64,000 bases of DNA from Citrobacter rodentium NBRC 105723 = DSM 16636 (GCF_021278985.1 NZ_CP082833.1:434001-498000); one strand, 5' to 3'. Positions 1 to 9,393 are shown, counted from the first letter of the stretch. A program made the numbers and translations. Notes: generated from the sequence alone by a model not told the origin.

Positions 1-1
1 T

Positions 2-1192
2 CAGCTTGATGCGCTGTTGCAGCCTTATGTTAAAATTCTAACACAAGATGAGATTGATAGCCGAATAAAACGTTTCTGGCGCTATCTCGACAGAACCCTG
101 CCGGACGCGTTTATGCATGCCAATATCGGCCCCGCCGATGGCCCTGTCACCCGCGCCATTTTACGCGCCGATGCCGATCTGAAGCAGGTTGCGCCAAACC
201 TGACCTTTATCTACGACCCGCAGATCACGCCGGACGACCTGCTGCTGACGGTGGCGAAAAATATCTGTGAATGCAGCAAGCCGCATATTTCCAACGGCCC
301 GGTAAATGATAAAATTTTCACAAAAGGCGGTTATGGCGTGGTGAGTTGCTACAACTCCCTGCCGCTCGCTGGCGGCGGCAGCACGCTGGTGCGTCTGAAC
401 CTGAAAGCCGTTGCGGAGCGCAGCAGCTCTGTCGAAGACTTCTTCGCCAACGTACTTCCCCACTACTGCCGACAGCAGATCGCCGTTATTGATGCGCGAT
501 GTGAGTTCCTCTATGAAAAATCACATTTCTTTGAGCATAGCTTCCTCGTTCAGGAAGGACTGATCGACCCTCAACGTTTTGTGCCGATGTTTGGGATGTA
601 TGGGCTGGCGGAGGCGGTAAATCTGCTGTGCGAAAAAGCGGACATGAGCGCGCGCTACGGGAAAGCGCAGGCGGCGAATGAGCTGGCCTGGCGCATCAGC
701 GCCCAGCTCGCGGATTTTGTTGAAAACACGCCGGTGAAATATGGCTGGAAGCAGCGGGCGATGCTGCACGCCCAGTCGGGGATCAGTTCGGATATCGGCA
801 CCACGCCGGGCGCGCGCCTGCCCTACGGCGACGAACCGGACCCGGTAACCCATCTGCAAACCGTCGCGCCGCATCATGCGCATTACCCTTCCGGGATCAG
901 CGACATTCTGACGCTTGATGAAACCATCAAGCGCAATCCTCAGGCGCTGGTGCAGCTGTGCCTCGGCGCATTTAAGGCCGGAATGCGTGAATTTACCGCC
1001 AACGTCAGCGGCAACGACCTGGTGCGCGTGACCGGCTACATGGTGCGCCTGTCGGATCTGCAAAAGTATCGCGCCGACGGTTCCCGCACCAACACCACCT
1101 GGCTTGGCGAGGAGGCGGCGCGTAATACGCGTATTCTGGAACGACAACCGCGTGTGGTAAGTCATGAGCAGCAGATGCGCTTTAGTCAGTAA
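2..1192 (+). CDS. yjjI: YjjI, glycyl-radical-enzyme-like protein (5' end outside window)
   Basis: This is the C-terminal 396 residues of YjjI (DUF3029); the reading frame is open to the window edge, so the true start lies upstream. YjjI resembles glycyl radical enzymes of the PFL/anaerobic ribonucleotide reductase type, but its substrate is not known. The sequence RVTGYMVRL near the C-terminus matches the RVxGY glycyl-radical loop, and an upstream GGYGVVSCYN segment offers a candidate catalytic cysteine. The next gene, yjjW, overlaps it by 29 nt and encodes the expected radical-SAM activase, so the two should act as an anaerobic enzyme/activator pair. Family identity is firm; the biochemical role is inferred. 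Confidence 0.93.
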   Translation, partial: QLDALLQPYVKILTQDEIDSRIKRFWRYLDRTLPDAFMHANIGPADGPVTRAILRADADLKQVAPNLTFIYDPQITPDDLLLTVAKNICECSKPHISNGPVNDKIFTKGGYGVVSCYNSLPLAGGGSTLVRLNLKAVAERSSSVEDFFANVLPHYCRQQIAVIDARCEFLYEKSHFFEHSFLVQEGLIDPQRFVPMFGMYGLAEAVNLLCEKADMSARYGKAQAANELAWRISAQLADFVENTPVKYGWKQRAMLHAQSGISSDIGTTPGARLPYGDEPDPVTHLQTVAPHHAHYPSGISDILTLDETIKRNPQALVQLCLGAFKAGMREFTANVSGNDLVRVTGYMVRLSDLQKYRADGSRTNTTWLGEEAARNTRILERQPRVVSHEQQMRFSQ

Positions 1193-2027
1193 AATCCTCC
1201 CCTTTTCCTGCGTCGACGGGCCAGGCAGTCGCCTGGTCCTGTTTTTACAGGGCTGCAATCTGCGCTGTAAAAACTGCCACAACCCGTGGACCATCGGACG
1301 CTGCAACCACTGCGCGGAGTGCGTCGCGCAGTGTCCGCATCAGGCGCTGAGTTTCAGCGCCGGGAAGGTGTCATGGCGGGCCGATCGCTGCCAGCAGTGC
1401 GACACCTGCCTGCGGATGTGCCCGCAGCAGGCGACGCCAATGGCGCAGAGCATGCGCGTTGACGAGGTGCTGCACCAGATCCGTCAGGCCGCGCCGTTTA
1501 TTGAAGGCATTACCGTCAGCGGCGGCGAAGCCACCACCCAGCTGCCGTTTATTGTGGACCTGTTCGCCGCCATCAAAGCCGATCCGCAGTTAACGTCGCT
1601 GAGCTGCCTGGTCGACAGCAACGGACTGCTGAACGAAACCGGCTGGCAGAAATTGCTGCCGGTGTGTGATGGCGTGATGCTCGATCTGAAAGCCTGGAGC
1701 AGCGAGTATCACCAGCGGCTGACCGGACGGGACAACGCGCAGATTAAGCGCAGTATTCTGTGGCTGGCAGCGCGTCAAAAGCTGGCGGAGCTGCGGCTGT
1801 TGGTTATTCCGGGGCAGGTCGATTATCTGCAACATATTGATGCGTTAGCCGCGTTCATCCGGCAAACTGGCGACGTCGCGGTGAGGCTGAACGCCTTTCA
1901 CCCCCACGGCGCGTACGGTGAAGCCAGCGGGTGGGTAAGCGCGACGCCAGAAGAGGTGGAACAGCTGGCCGATGCGCTGCGGGAGCGTGGGGTGAAGAAA
2001 GTGATCTTTCCGGCGTTATATCTGTGA
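1164..2027 (+). CDS. yjjW: YjjW, radical SAM glycyl-radical activating enzyme
   Basis: This is a 287-residue PFL-activase-like protein. The N-terminal CNLRCKNC gives the CxxxCxxC motif that binds the SAM-coordinating 4Fe-4S cluster. It is followed by an inserted two-cluster ferredoxin module (CNHCAECVAQC and CQQCDTCLRMC), as in large glycyl-radical activases, and then a GGE segment (VSGGEAT) for SAM binding. The ATG lies inside the end of yjjI, indicating translational coupling. The expected role is abstraction of a hydrogen from the YjjI loop glycine using SAM and reduced flavodoxin or ferredoxin under anaerobiosis. Family assignment is secure; YjjI as its target is inferred from the overlap. 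Confidence 0.93.
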   Translation: MSSRCALVSKILPFSCVDGPGSRLVLFLQGCNLRCKNCHNPWTIGRCNHCAECVAQCPHQALSFSAGKVSWRADRCQQCDTCLRMCPQQATPMAQSMRVDEVLHQIRQAAPFIEGITVSGGEATTQLPFIVDLFAAIKADPQLTSLSCLVDSNGLLNETGWQKLLPVCDGVMLDLKAWSSEYHQRLTGRDNAQIKRSILWLAARQKLAELRLLVIPGQVDYLQHIDALAAFIRQTGDVAVRLNAFHPHGAYGEASGWVSATPEEVEQLADALRERGVKKVIFPALYL

Positions 2028-2030
2028 CAT

Positions 2031-2062
2031 GCCGGATGGCGGCGATGCCTTATCCGGCCTAC
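2031..2062. repeat. REP element
   Basis: A typical repetitive extragenic palindrome lies in the short gap between the convergent ends of yjjW and yjjV. The two arms (GCCGGATGGCGGC and CCTTATCCGGCCTAC) match the enterobacterial REP consensus. It probably protects 3' ends or helps termination. Confidence 0.85.
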
Positions 2063-2835
2063 ACATCAAACAACGCCGTGGTATTGCGGTACAGCGTGTC
2101 GGCGATCTCCTGCGCGGGTTCCCGGCGCAGTTCACATAATGAGTCAAACACGCGGGCGGCCTGTTCCGGGCGGTTAGGCTGGCCCTGAAAACCGTTGAGC
2201 GGCATATCCGGCGCGTCGGTTTCCAGCAGCAGCGCCGACAGCGGCAACCGCGCCATTACGTCACGGGTTTTGCTGGCGCGCGGATAGGTGATCGTCCCGC
2301 CTACGCCAATTTTGTAGCCCAGTTGCACAAAACGCTCAGCCTGTTGCAGACTTCCGGCAAAGCCGTGAACCACGCCGGTACGCGGCAAATCCTGACGCTT
2401 CAGGTGCATCGCCAGCTTGTCATGGGTGCGGCGGGAATGGAGGATCACCGGCAGATCGTAGCGTTTTGCCAGCTTCAGCTGCGCCTCGAGGATCTGCTCT
2501 TGCCTGGCAAACTGCGGATCGTCGCGATAGAGATCCAGACCGATCTCCCCGACGGCCACCACCTTTGCCGGACGATCGTCCAGTACCTGCTGTAAGCGAT
2601 CCAGGCACTCACCGGTATGCTGTTCAATAACGATGGGATGTAGCCCCAGCGCGGCATACAGCGGCGCGAACTGCTCCGCCAGCCTTACTACCCGCGCAAA
2701 ATGGGCCGCTTCTGTCGCCGGCACCACGATCTTTTCAACGCCCGCCTGCGCCGCCCGCTGCAGGCAGGCCTGCTCATCGCCGGTAAAAGGCGGAAAATCA
2801 AAGTGGCAGTGGGTATCAATAAAACGTCGGCTCAT
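2059..2835 (-). CDS. yjjV: YjjV, TatD-family metal-dependent hydrolase
   Basis: This 258-residue TIM-barrel amidohydrolase belongs to the TatD/YcfH/YjjV group. The N-terminal DTHCHFD supplies the HxH metal ligands, GEIGLD a further acidic ligand, HSR and VHGF later histidines, and ETDAPDMP the last catalytic aspartate. TatD proteins act as metal-dependent 3'-5' exonucleases or phosphodiesterases, and the physiological substrate of YjjV is unclear. Its ATG overlaps the stop of yjjU by 4 nt, so the two are co-transcribed and translationally coupled. Confidence 0.93.
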   Translation of the reverse strand: MSRRFIDTHCHFDFPPFTGDEQACLQRAAQAGVEKIVVPATEAAHFARVVRLAEQFAPLYAALGLHPIVIEQHTGECLDRLQQVLDDRPAKVVAVGEIGLDLYRDDPQFARQEQILEAQLKLAKRYDLPVILHSRRTHDKLAMHLKRQDLPRTGVVHGFAGSLQQAERFVQLGYKIGVGGTITYPRASKTRDVMARLPLSALLLETDAPDMPLNGFQGQPNRPEQAARVFDSLCELRREPAQEIADTLYRNTTALFDV

Positions 2836-3905
2836 GCCAGATCCTCATCGCTGAACAGGGTATCGTTGGCCTGCGGCGCTGCGGACACCGTCGCCACATG
2901 GGGATCGTTAGCCACCGGCGCGGGAGGCACCACTACCGGCGTCGGCGTGACAACCTGCGGAAGATGCCGCAGCAGCGGCGGCTCGTCCGCCAGCATTTTT
3001 CCTGCCGTCGCGAGGAAATATCGGCCGCACAGCCGCCCCATCTTGTAATCTTCCCGCAGGGCCGGCACCCGGCTGCCCAGCGCCATACTTTTTAGCGGCT
3101 TCGGCGGATAAATTTCAAAAATGCGCACTTTGCCCGGCGGTTTTTCAATAAAGCGCTGGATTTCCGTATAGCTCGTTTCGTGATGCTGCACCAGATTGAC
3201 CAGCGAACGCAGGCTGCTCTCGCTAAGCCAGCGCTCCATACGTTTGAACCATTGCGGGGTGTAATACATTTGCGACGGTACGGTGCGGATCACCACCACC
3301 GTTTGCGCCCCCTGTCTCACCGCTTCGCGAACCGGGATCGCATCGCTGATGCCACCGTCCAGATAGCTGATGCCGTCCAGCGATACGCCGGTGCGATAAA
3401 ATCCCGGAATCGCGCTCGTGGCGCGAATAATATCGAGCCAGTTCTGCTTCGTCGGCGAAAAATAGCCCGGCGTGTAGTCATCGCCACGGCAGGCGCACAT
3501 ATAGAAATGTTTGCCGCTGTCGAACAGGCGCGCCGCGGTATCCATCTGCAAAGGCATCTGGCTGGCGGTCGCCTCGACCAGCCAGTCAAGATCGATAAGA
3601 TTGCCGCCGCGCACAAAGCGTACCGGGTCAAAAAACTCGCGTCGGGTGGTATAGCGCATGATCACTTTGCGCCCATAGCCGGGCTGGTTGCAGAGGTAGG
3701 CGGAAAGATTCTGCGCGCCCGCAGAGGTGCCGTAGAAAAGCTCAAAAGGATTAAACTTCGCGCGCATAAATTCATCCAGCACGCCTGCGGTGAAGATGCC
3801 GCGCTGTCCGCCGCCTTCGCAGACCAGCGCCAGGCGGCCCGGTTTGAACTTCCTTAATGACAACGGCGCAATATTGCCAAGCGTGACGGGTATACGCTGC
3901 CCCAC
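2832..3905 (-). CDS. yjjU: YjjU, patatin-like phospholipase
   Basis: This is a 357-residue patatin-like esterase. The glycine-rich oxyanion segment EGGGQRG lies near residues 30-36, the nucleophile elbow GTSAG has its serine at about residue 61, and the DGG dyad aspartate is in YLDGGISD. These give the Ser-Asp dyad expected of bacterial patatins that cleave acyl chains from lipids. There is no signal peptide. The C-terminus is proline- and valine-rich and low-complexity. It forms an operon with yjjV. The endogenous lipid substrate is not evident from the sequence. Confidence 0.92.
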   Translation of the reverse strand: MGQRIPVTLGNIAPLSLRKFKPGRLALVCEGGGQRGIFTAGVLDEFMRAKFNPFELFYGTSAGAQNLSAYLCNQPGYGRKVIMRYTTRREFFDPVRFVRGGNLIDLDWLVEATASQMPLQMDTAARLFDSGKHFYMCACRGDDYTPGYFSPTKQNWLDIIRATSAIPGFYRTGVSLDGISYLDGGISDAIPVREAVRQGAQTVVVIRTVPSQMYYTPQWFKRMERWLSESSLRSLVNLVQHHETSYTEIQRFIEKPPGKVRIFEIYPPKPLKSMALGSRVPALREDYKMGRLCGRYFLATAGKMLADEPPLLRHLPQVVTPTPVVVPPAPVANDPHVATVSAAPQANDTLFSDEDLA

Positions 3906-3972
3906 CTCTGCCTTCCTGTTTTTTTATTTATAAGAGTGCCAAAGTAACGCAATTTCACGCCCGCTGAAACCG

Positions 3973-3997
3973 AAAAAGCCAGTCCTTTGGACTGGCT
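3973..3997 (-). terminator. Intrinsic terminator downstream of ytjA
   Basis: A 9-bp perfect stem (AGCCAGTCC/GGACTGGCT, 3-nt loop) is followed on the minus strand by a run of five T. It lies just past the ytjA stop, so it is read as the ytjA terminator. Confidence 0.85.
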
Positions 3998-4028
3998 TCG
4001 TTGCAATTTAGCGTTACGTTTTTACGCA

Positions 4029-4190
4029 CTAGGGTCGTTTACGGCCCATAAACAGGCTGACAAGGAACAGGATGATACCGACGACGAACACAATTTTCGC
4101 CGCGCCCGCAGCCGTACCTGCCAGTCCACCAAAACCCAGAGCGGCGGCAATTAACGCGATAACCAGAAATATAATGCCCCAACGAAACAT
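4029..4190 (-). CDS. ytjA: YtjA, small DUF1328 inner-membrane protein
   Basis: This is a 53-residue protein consisting almost wholly of two hydrophobic segments ([17 protein letters not shown] and [17 protein letters not shown]) and ending in basic residues. The start was set at MFRWGI because the K-12 protein begins there and a GAGGGC ribosome-binding stretch precedes it; the frame stays open upstream. It belongs to the UPF0391/DUF1328 family of unknown function. It lies downstream of osmY on the same strand, but a terminator separates them. Confidence 0.92.
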
Positions 4191-4281
4191 AGCCCTCTCC
4201 TTTACCATAGTTAATGTCGACCGCTTGTCATGAGCGCTCAGGCGACTCATTCGCGATATTTATAGTGTGGTGCCCAAAACG

Positions 4282-4304
4282 CCTCCCGACAAATGTCAGG
4301 AGGA
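4282..4304 (-). terminator. Intrinsic terminator downstream of osmY
   Basis: The arms CCTCCCGACA and TGTCAGGAGG (one G-T pair) form a hairpin just past the osmY stop. On the minus strand it is followed by CGTTTTG. Confidence 0.75.
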
Positions 4305-4317
4305 CGAATACGAAAAA

Positions 4318-4935
4318 TTACTTAGCTTTCAGATCGTTTTTAACGCTCTTCACGCCGTCTACCGCTTTCGCGATGCTTTCAGCGCGATCGATTTGCGCCT
4401 GAGAATCTACGGTGCCGGAAAGCTGAACCACGCCGTCAGTGGTTTCTACTTTCACTTTACGGGAAGGGACAATGTCATCCGCCAGCAGTTTAGCTTTGAT
4501 TTCGCTGGTAGTTGCCGTGTCGCCGGCATAGCCTTTCACCGAGCTTTCTTTGCCGTCGCGGACGTGCAGTTTATCGCTCACCGAGGTTACGCCTTCCACG
4601 CCTTTCGCTACCTTCACGGCTTCTTCAGCCTGCGCCTGGCTTTCCACGAAGCCGCTCAGCGTCACCACTTTCTGGTCGGTTTTGACAGAAATATCGGTGC
4701 TCTTAATGTTTTCATGATCCACCAGTGCCGCTTTGACTTTTGCGGTAATGGCGCTGTCATCCATGAAATCACCGACTTTATTCATAGAGCTATCGACTTT
4801 TTGCCCTGCGCTTTCGGCGCCGGCTTGCGCTTTGTCCGTGGTCGAGTTTTCTGCGTACGCAGAACCCGTTGCCACAGCAGAGGTCAGCATGACGGCCAGC
4901 AGAGTTTTAGAAATCTTCAGTCTTGTCATAGTCAT
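4318..4935 (-). CDS. osmY: OsmY, periplasmic osmotic/stationary-phase protein with two BON domains
   Basis: This is a 205-residue periplasmic protein. MTMTRLKISKTLLAV... is a signal peptide ending at the AYA motif after about residue 28. Two BON domains follow, roughly residues 55-125 and 135-205, each with the conserved KVVTLSGFV or GVVQLSGTV core. The start was set at MTMTRL, the position of the K-12 start, although the frame is open further upstream. OsmY is induced by osmotic stress and sigma S in E. coli and has chaperone-like activity for outer-membrane and autotransporter proteins. Nearly identical to the K-12 protein apart from a few residues after the signal peptide. Confidence 0.95.
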   Translation of the reverse strand: MTMTRLKISKTLLAVMLTSAVATGSAYAENSTTDKAQAGAESAGQKVDSSMNKVGDFMDDSAITAKVKAALVDHENIKSTDISVKTDQKVVTLSGFVESQAQAEEAVKVAKGVEGVTSVSDKLHVRDGKESSVKGYAGDTATTSEIKAKLLADDIVPSRKVKVETTDGVVQLSGTVDSQAQIDRAESIAKAVDGVKSVKNDLKAK

Positions 4936-5341
4936 CGATTTGTTCCTGTATGGTTTGCTCATAATCAGAGCTCCGGCAACACGAGGTTGCATTGCTGAAT
5001 GGGGCGAAAAAATAGCGCCCAGTTCAGAAGTCAATGGCAGTCGTCACAATCAGAGAGTGTTAACGAAGCACCGCCTTAAGCCCTTCTGCATCAGTTATTA
5101 ATATCGTTACAACAATAAACATCAGCGTTAAGCACTTGCATTCACGCATTGAACGGTATTTAAAGCCGGTGTTTATGTCATCACTTTGTTAAATATAGAT
5201 CACAATTTCGAAATCGCCTGACGAAGTGAACAAAAAACAAGCAGACATAAGCAAAACAGAGGGATTTAAGAACATTCCGCAAGAGGCTAATAAGACAGGG
5301 AAAGTGGCAGGACGCAGCGGACGCCGCGCCCTGCGGGACGA
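4936..5341 (-). promoter_or_regulatory. osmY upstream region (no gene)
   Basis: This 406-bp gap between osmY and the end of prfC must contain the osmY promoter. Its prfC-proximal part is GC-rich (CAGGACGCAGCGGACGC) and may hold a weak prfC 3' hairpin. I see no convincing reading frame or RNA gene in it. Confidence 0.5.
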
Positions 5342-6928
5342 TTAGTGCTCGCGCGTTTTGCGGAACTGAACGTCAGGGTAACGTTCTTGCGTCAGATTGA
5401 GGTTGACCATCGTCGGCGCGATATAGGTGAGATTGTCGCCGCCATCCAGCGCCAGCTGAACTTCGTTCTTGCGCTTGAACTCTTCGAATTTCTTCGCGTC
5501 GGCGCATTCCACCCAACGTGCGGTCGCCACGTTGACCGACTCGTAGATGGCCTCAACGTTGTACTCGCTCTTCAGGCGGGCCACCACCACATCAAACTGC
5601 AGAACGCCCACCGCGCCCACGATCAGATCGTTATTGGCGATAGGCCGGAACACCTGTACCGCCCCCTCTTCAGAAAGCTGTACCAGCCCTTTCAGCAGCT
5701 GCTTCTGCTTTAACGGGTCCTTCAGGCGGATACGACGGAACAGCTCCGGCGCGAAGTTCGGAATGCCGGTGAACTTCATCATTTCACCCTGCGTAAAGGT
5801 GTCGCCAATCTGAATGGTGCCGTGGTTGTGCAGACCGAGAATATCGCCGGGATAAGCCTCTTCGACGTGGGAACGGTCGCCGGCCATAAAGGTCAGCGCG
5901 TCGGAGATCACTACATCTTTACCGATGCGCACCTGACGCATTTTCATGCCTTTCTCATACTTGCCGGAGACGACGCGCATAAAGGCCACGCGGTCGCGGT
6001 GTTTCGGATCCATGTTGGCCTGAATCTTAAACACGAAGCCGGTGAACTTCTCTTCTTTGGCTTCCACCGTGCGGGTGTCTGTTTGACGCGGCATTGGCGC
6101 AGGCGCCCACTCCACCAGACCGTCGAGCATATGATCGACGCCAAAGTTACCCAGCGCCGTACCGAAGAAGACCGGAGTAATTTCGCCCGCGAGGAACAAC
6201 TCTTTATCAAACTCATTGGACGCCCCCTGCACCAGCTCCAGCTCATCGCGCAGCTGCTGCGCCAGATCTTCGCCGACGGCGACGTCAAGATCCGGGTTGT
6301 TCAGGCCTTTAACAATACGCACTTCCTGAATCGTGTGGCCCTTACCGGTCTGATACAGGTAAGTTTCGTCTTTATAAAGGTGATAAACGCCCTTAAACAG
6401 CTTGCCGCAGCCGATAGGCCAGGTGATCGGCGCACAGCCGATCTTCAGCTCGTTCTCCACTTCATCCAGCAGCTCCATCGGATCGCGGATATCGCGGTCA
6501 AGTTTGTTCATAAAGGTCAGGATCGGCGTATCGCGCAGACGGGTAACTTCCATCAGCTTACGGGTACGATCCTCGACGCCTTTCGCGGCGTCAATGACCA
6601 TCAGGCAGCAGTCCACCGCGGTCAGCGTACGGTAGGTATCTTCCGAGAAGTCTTCGTGACCCGGGGTGTCCAGCAGGTTCACCAGGCAGTCATGATACGG
6701 AAACTGCATCACTGAGGTGGTAATGGAGATACCACGCTGCTTTTCCATTTCCATCCAGTCGGATTTCGCGTGCTGGCTGGAACCGCGGCCTTTGACCGTA
6801 CCGGCGGTCTGAATAGCCTGTCCGAACAGCAGCACCTTCTCGGTGATGGTGGTTTTACCGGCATCCGGGTGAGAAATAATGGCAAAGGTTCTTCTTTTCG
6901 CTACTTCTGCAGCCAAAAGGCTTGTCAT
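5342..6928 (-). CDS. prfC: Peptide chain release factor 3, with element-derived N-terminus
   Basis: RF3 is the translational GTPase that recycles RF1/RF2 from the ribosome after peptide release. The G1 motif (SHPDAGKTT), G3 (DTPGHEDF) and G4 (MNKLD) are intact and the 528-residue length is normal. The first residues read MTSLLAAEVAKRRTF, while the E. coli-type N-terminus MTLSPYLQEVAKRRTF is found 12.8 kb away at 19621-19695. The start codon, ribosome-binding site (GAGAC) and promoter of this copy therefore come from the inserted element. A longer frame from 6955 (MYIIKETKIM) exists, but the start chosen gives the normal length. Backbone function should be retained. Confidence 0.96.
   Translation of the reverse strand: MTSLLAAEVAKRRTFAIISHPDAGKTTITEKVLLFGQAIQTAGTVKGRGSSQHAKSDWMEMEKQRGISITTSVMQFPYHDCLVNLLDTPGHEDFSEDTYRTLTAVDCCLMVIDAAKGVEDRTRKLMEVTRLRDTPILTFMNKLDRDIRDPMELLDEVENELKIGCAPITWPIGCGKLFKGVYHLYKDETYLYQTGKGHTIQEVRIVKGLNNPDLDVAVGEDLAQQLRDELELVQGASNEFDKELFLAGEITPVFFGTALGNFGVDHMLDGLVEWAPAPMPRQTDTRTVEAKEEKFTGFVFKIQANMDPKHRDRVAFMRVVSGKYEKGMKMRQVRIGKDVVISDALTFMAGDRSHVEEAYPGDILGLHNHGTIQIGDTFTQGEMMKFTGIPNFAPELFRRIRLKDPLKQKQLLKGLVQLSEEGAVQVFRPIANNDLIVGAVGVLQFDVVVARLKSEYNVEAIYESVNVATARWVECADAKKFEEFKRKNEVQLALDGGDNLTYIAPTMVNLNLTQERYPDVQFRKTREH
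6868..6886. other. Attachment site (left copy of 19-bp core repeat)
   Basis: The 19-bp sequence GGTGAGAAATAATGGCAAA inside prfC (codons for FAIISH) is repeated exactly at 19632-19650. It marks the left end of the integrated element; beyond it the prfC upstream sequence is element DNA. Confidence 0.9.
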
Positions 6929-6948
6929 AATTTTTGTCTCTTTGATTA

Positions 6949-6994
6949 TGTACAATCATATGTACAAAGAAAAATTCATGCCGCTGATTGTACA
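6949..6994. promoter_or_regulatory. Cluster of TTGTACA heptamers (left arm-type sites?)
   Basis: TGTACAA occurs at 6949-6955 and 6961-6967, and its complement TTGTACA at 6988-6994, within about 110 bp of the left attachment core. The same heptamers cluster at 19409-19467 near the other end. Their placement on both sides resembles arm-type integrase sites. They also lie in the new prfC promoter region. Confidence 0.5.
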
Positions 6995-7099
6995 TTTTGG
7001 AGGTATCAGAGCATAGCAGAACATGATCAGTAGGTGTATTTGTAGTGAGCCGCTCCCCTAAAACACCAGACCTTGGATGTATCTTAAAATAAAAAATAA

Positions 7100-8375
7100 A
7101 TTTGGATATATGTCTAACACTAGTTCTAATTTTGAGATGACCGGAATTTTGCTGGGCAGAAGCTCCATAAGCGTAAAACACCTCAGGAAAAAATCGCCAT
7201 TATTCAGCAGACAATGGAACCCGGCATGATAGTGTCCCATGTTGCTCGTTTGCATGGTATTCAGTCCAGCCTATTGTTTAATGGAAAAAACAATATCAGG
7301 AAGGAAGTCTCACTGCTGTTGCTGCTTGTGAGGATGCCGTTCCTGCTTCAGAGCTGGCAGATACTATAAAACAGATAAAAGAGTTACAGCGCTTGCTGGG
7401 TAAGAAAACAATAGAAGTTGAGATCTTTAAAGAAGCAGTGGAGTACGGTCTGTCGCGAAAATGGATAGCGCATACGCCCTTGTTGCCGACGGACAAGGAA
7501 TAACCCTGGTAAGCCGTATTCTGGGAGTGTCGCGTGCGTAGATGGTACAAAGGATGAAAACGTCTGGTAATAAGTCAGATAAACATCGCCACAGACGTGA
7601 TGAGGCTGCGGATGCCGAAGTGTTATCACGCATCCTCGATATCATCAGCAGTATGCCGACATATGGCTATCGTCGTGTCTGAACCATACTCAGACGTCAT
7701 TCCCGCAACGAAGGAGTGCCGTTTGTGAATGCAAAGCGCGTTTACCAAATAATGAGCGAAAATAACCTGTTGTTGTTACATAACAAACCTTCACGGCCGC
7801 AGCGGGAACATAAAGGTCGGATATCGCTGAAGGAAAGCGACTAGCGTTGGTATTCCGATGGCTTCGGGTTCGGTTGTGATGATGGCGAAAAACTACGGGT
7901 TACGTTCGCATTGGACTGTTGCGATAGTGAAGCCATAGACCGAGCAGCAAGCACGGGAGGTTATGACAAAGCTACGGTGCAGGATGTCATGTTAGGTGCT
8001 GTAGAAAAACGCTTTGGAGATAAGGTACCGGAACAGGCTATCCAGTAGCTGAAAGATAACAGTTCGGCCTATATGGCTCATGAAACACGGCAGTTCGCCA
8101 GAGAGTTGAATCTGGAGCCCTGCACAACAGCAGTCAGTAGCTTCCAAAGTAATGGCATGGCAGAAAAGTTCGTGAAAACGATGACGGAAGACTACATCGC
8201 GTTCATATCCAAACCGAATGTAAGAACGGCATTGCATAACCTTGCAGTGGCGATCGAACATTACAATGAGAACCATTCGCATAGTGCGCTGAGTTATCTC
8301 TCACCGAGGGAATATCGGCGTCAGCGGGTAACGTTAACTTAAGATACAACGGCTGTCTGGATATAGCAGGTCAAG
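7100..8375 (+). pseudogene. IS2-like insertion sequence remnant (orfA/orfB decayed)
   Basis: Conceptual translation across frames gives OrfA pieces matching IS2 InsC (QEKIAIIQQTMEPGM, SELADTIKQIKELQRLLG, KEAVEYG..KWIAH). It also gives OrfB pieces matching InsD (ILDIISSMPTYGYRRV, YSDGFGFGCDDGEKLRVTF, TVQDVMLGAVEKRFGDK, NGMAEKFVKT, HSALSYLSPREYRRQR). Several stops and at least two frameshifts interrupt it. The OrfB C-terminus is still open at 8073-8342. A right-end sequence like that of IS2 (GTCTGGATATAGC) follows at about 8353. The element is non-functional. Confidence 0.85.
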
Positions 8376-8605
8376 GACAGCGCCTACTGCCATCCATGAT
8401 AGCCTTATACCAGTGAATTTTAATTATCATTAACAAAATTATGAAAAACAAGATTTCTGATAGCACAAAAGTATATAAACCAATTACATTGAAACTATAC
8501 GACTGATGGGTGTTAGGTGTTTCTAACCGTTTCGCATGGAGATGTGAAAACAGCCCCCCCCACTTCCGCACTACATGCAACATGTAAGACAAAGACATCT
8601 TGATA

Positions 8606-9075
8606 TAGGTATTAGGGTTTTATCTTCCTGTAATTCTGGATGAGTACAGTATTTCACTCCTGGAGTTGAATGAAGCCAGCCTTGATTCAGCCTCTAAACG
8701 AGCAGGAAGTAAGCGAATCACGAAAACAATTCAACATGATGTTCTTCCATCTTTTCCAGAAACGCTGCATCATCAGTATGATTCTTTTTGCATTGCCTAG
8801 CAGGCGTATGGAGCAGAAAAGCCCTGTTATTAAAAAATGCTGCAGAGGCTCTAACTGACGATGGTGTGTTATTTGGGGCTATGATCCTTAGAAAAGCAGT
8901 CCAACATAATTTGTTTGCTCGTAAATTAATGCACATATATAATAACAAAGGGAGCTTTTCTAACACACCAGATCCTGAAGAAAGCTTAGCAAAAATTCTC
9001 TCTGAACTTTTCAACACTATTAATATTAAAACCGAGGGGGTTGTTGCTTTGTTCTCTGCCACAAATAAGAAGTAA
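8606..9075 (+). pseudogene. Class I SAM-dependent methyltransferase fragment
   Basis: Two frames together read as a small-molecule methyltransferase. 8609-8799 gives SISLLELNEASLDSASKRAG and then IQHDVLPSFPETLHHQYDS, the beta2 acidic loop and the following core. 8788-9075 gives HCLAGVWSRKALLLKNAAEAL, GVLFGAMILRKAVQHNLFAR and a C-terminal VVALFSA strand. A frameshift near 8790 joins them, and the N-terminal SAM-binding glycine loop is degraded. No substrate can be assigned. The downstream half could still be translated from a TTG at 8788, but a functional product is unlikely. Confidence 0.65.
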
Positions 9076-9393
9076 GCTCACAAGCATCTTGCAAAATAAA
9101 TATATAGAAGTTATGAATGAAGCCTCCCCTCATTCATAACTCATGAATGGCATGAACAGAAAGTAAGGGCAAAAAATCATTGTCTCAGTTTTGTCCCACC
9201 GTCTCATAGTGAATGATAACTATACCAACATAAATTAATAATAATTATCTATAAACATCATAATGAAATCATTTTTAATTAACAATAAAATATAATAGCA
9301 ATTCAAAAATACCTGATAACCACTAGACAAGTTGTTATAAACATGATAATAATCACTTTCAATATCTACCAATATGGCGACAAGGAGTTTATC
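9076..9393. other. AT-rich gap upstream of espJ
   Basis: I see no gene in this very AT-rich stretch. It must carry the espJ promoter, and its composition is typical of H-NS-silenced DNA. The last bases hold a good ribosome-binding site (AAGGAG) 7 nt before the espJ ATG. Confidence 0.5.

Noticed and set aside
5822..6715. 297-codon frame antisense to prfC
   Set aside because: Shadow frame of a conserved gene.
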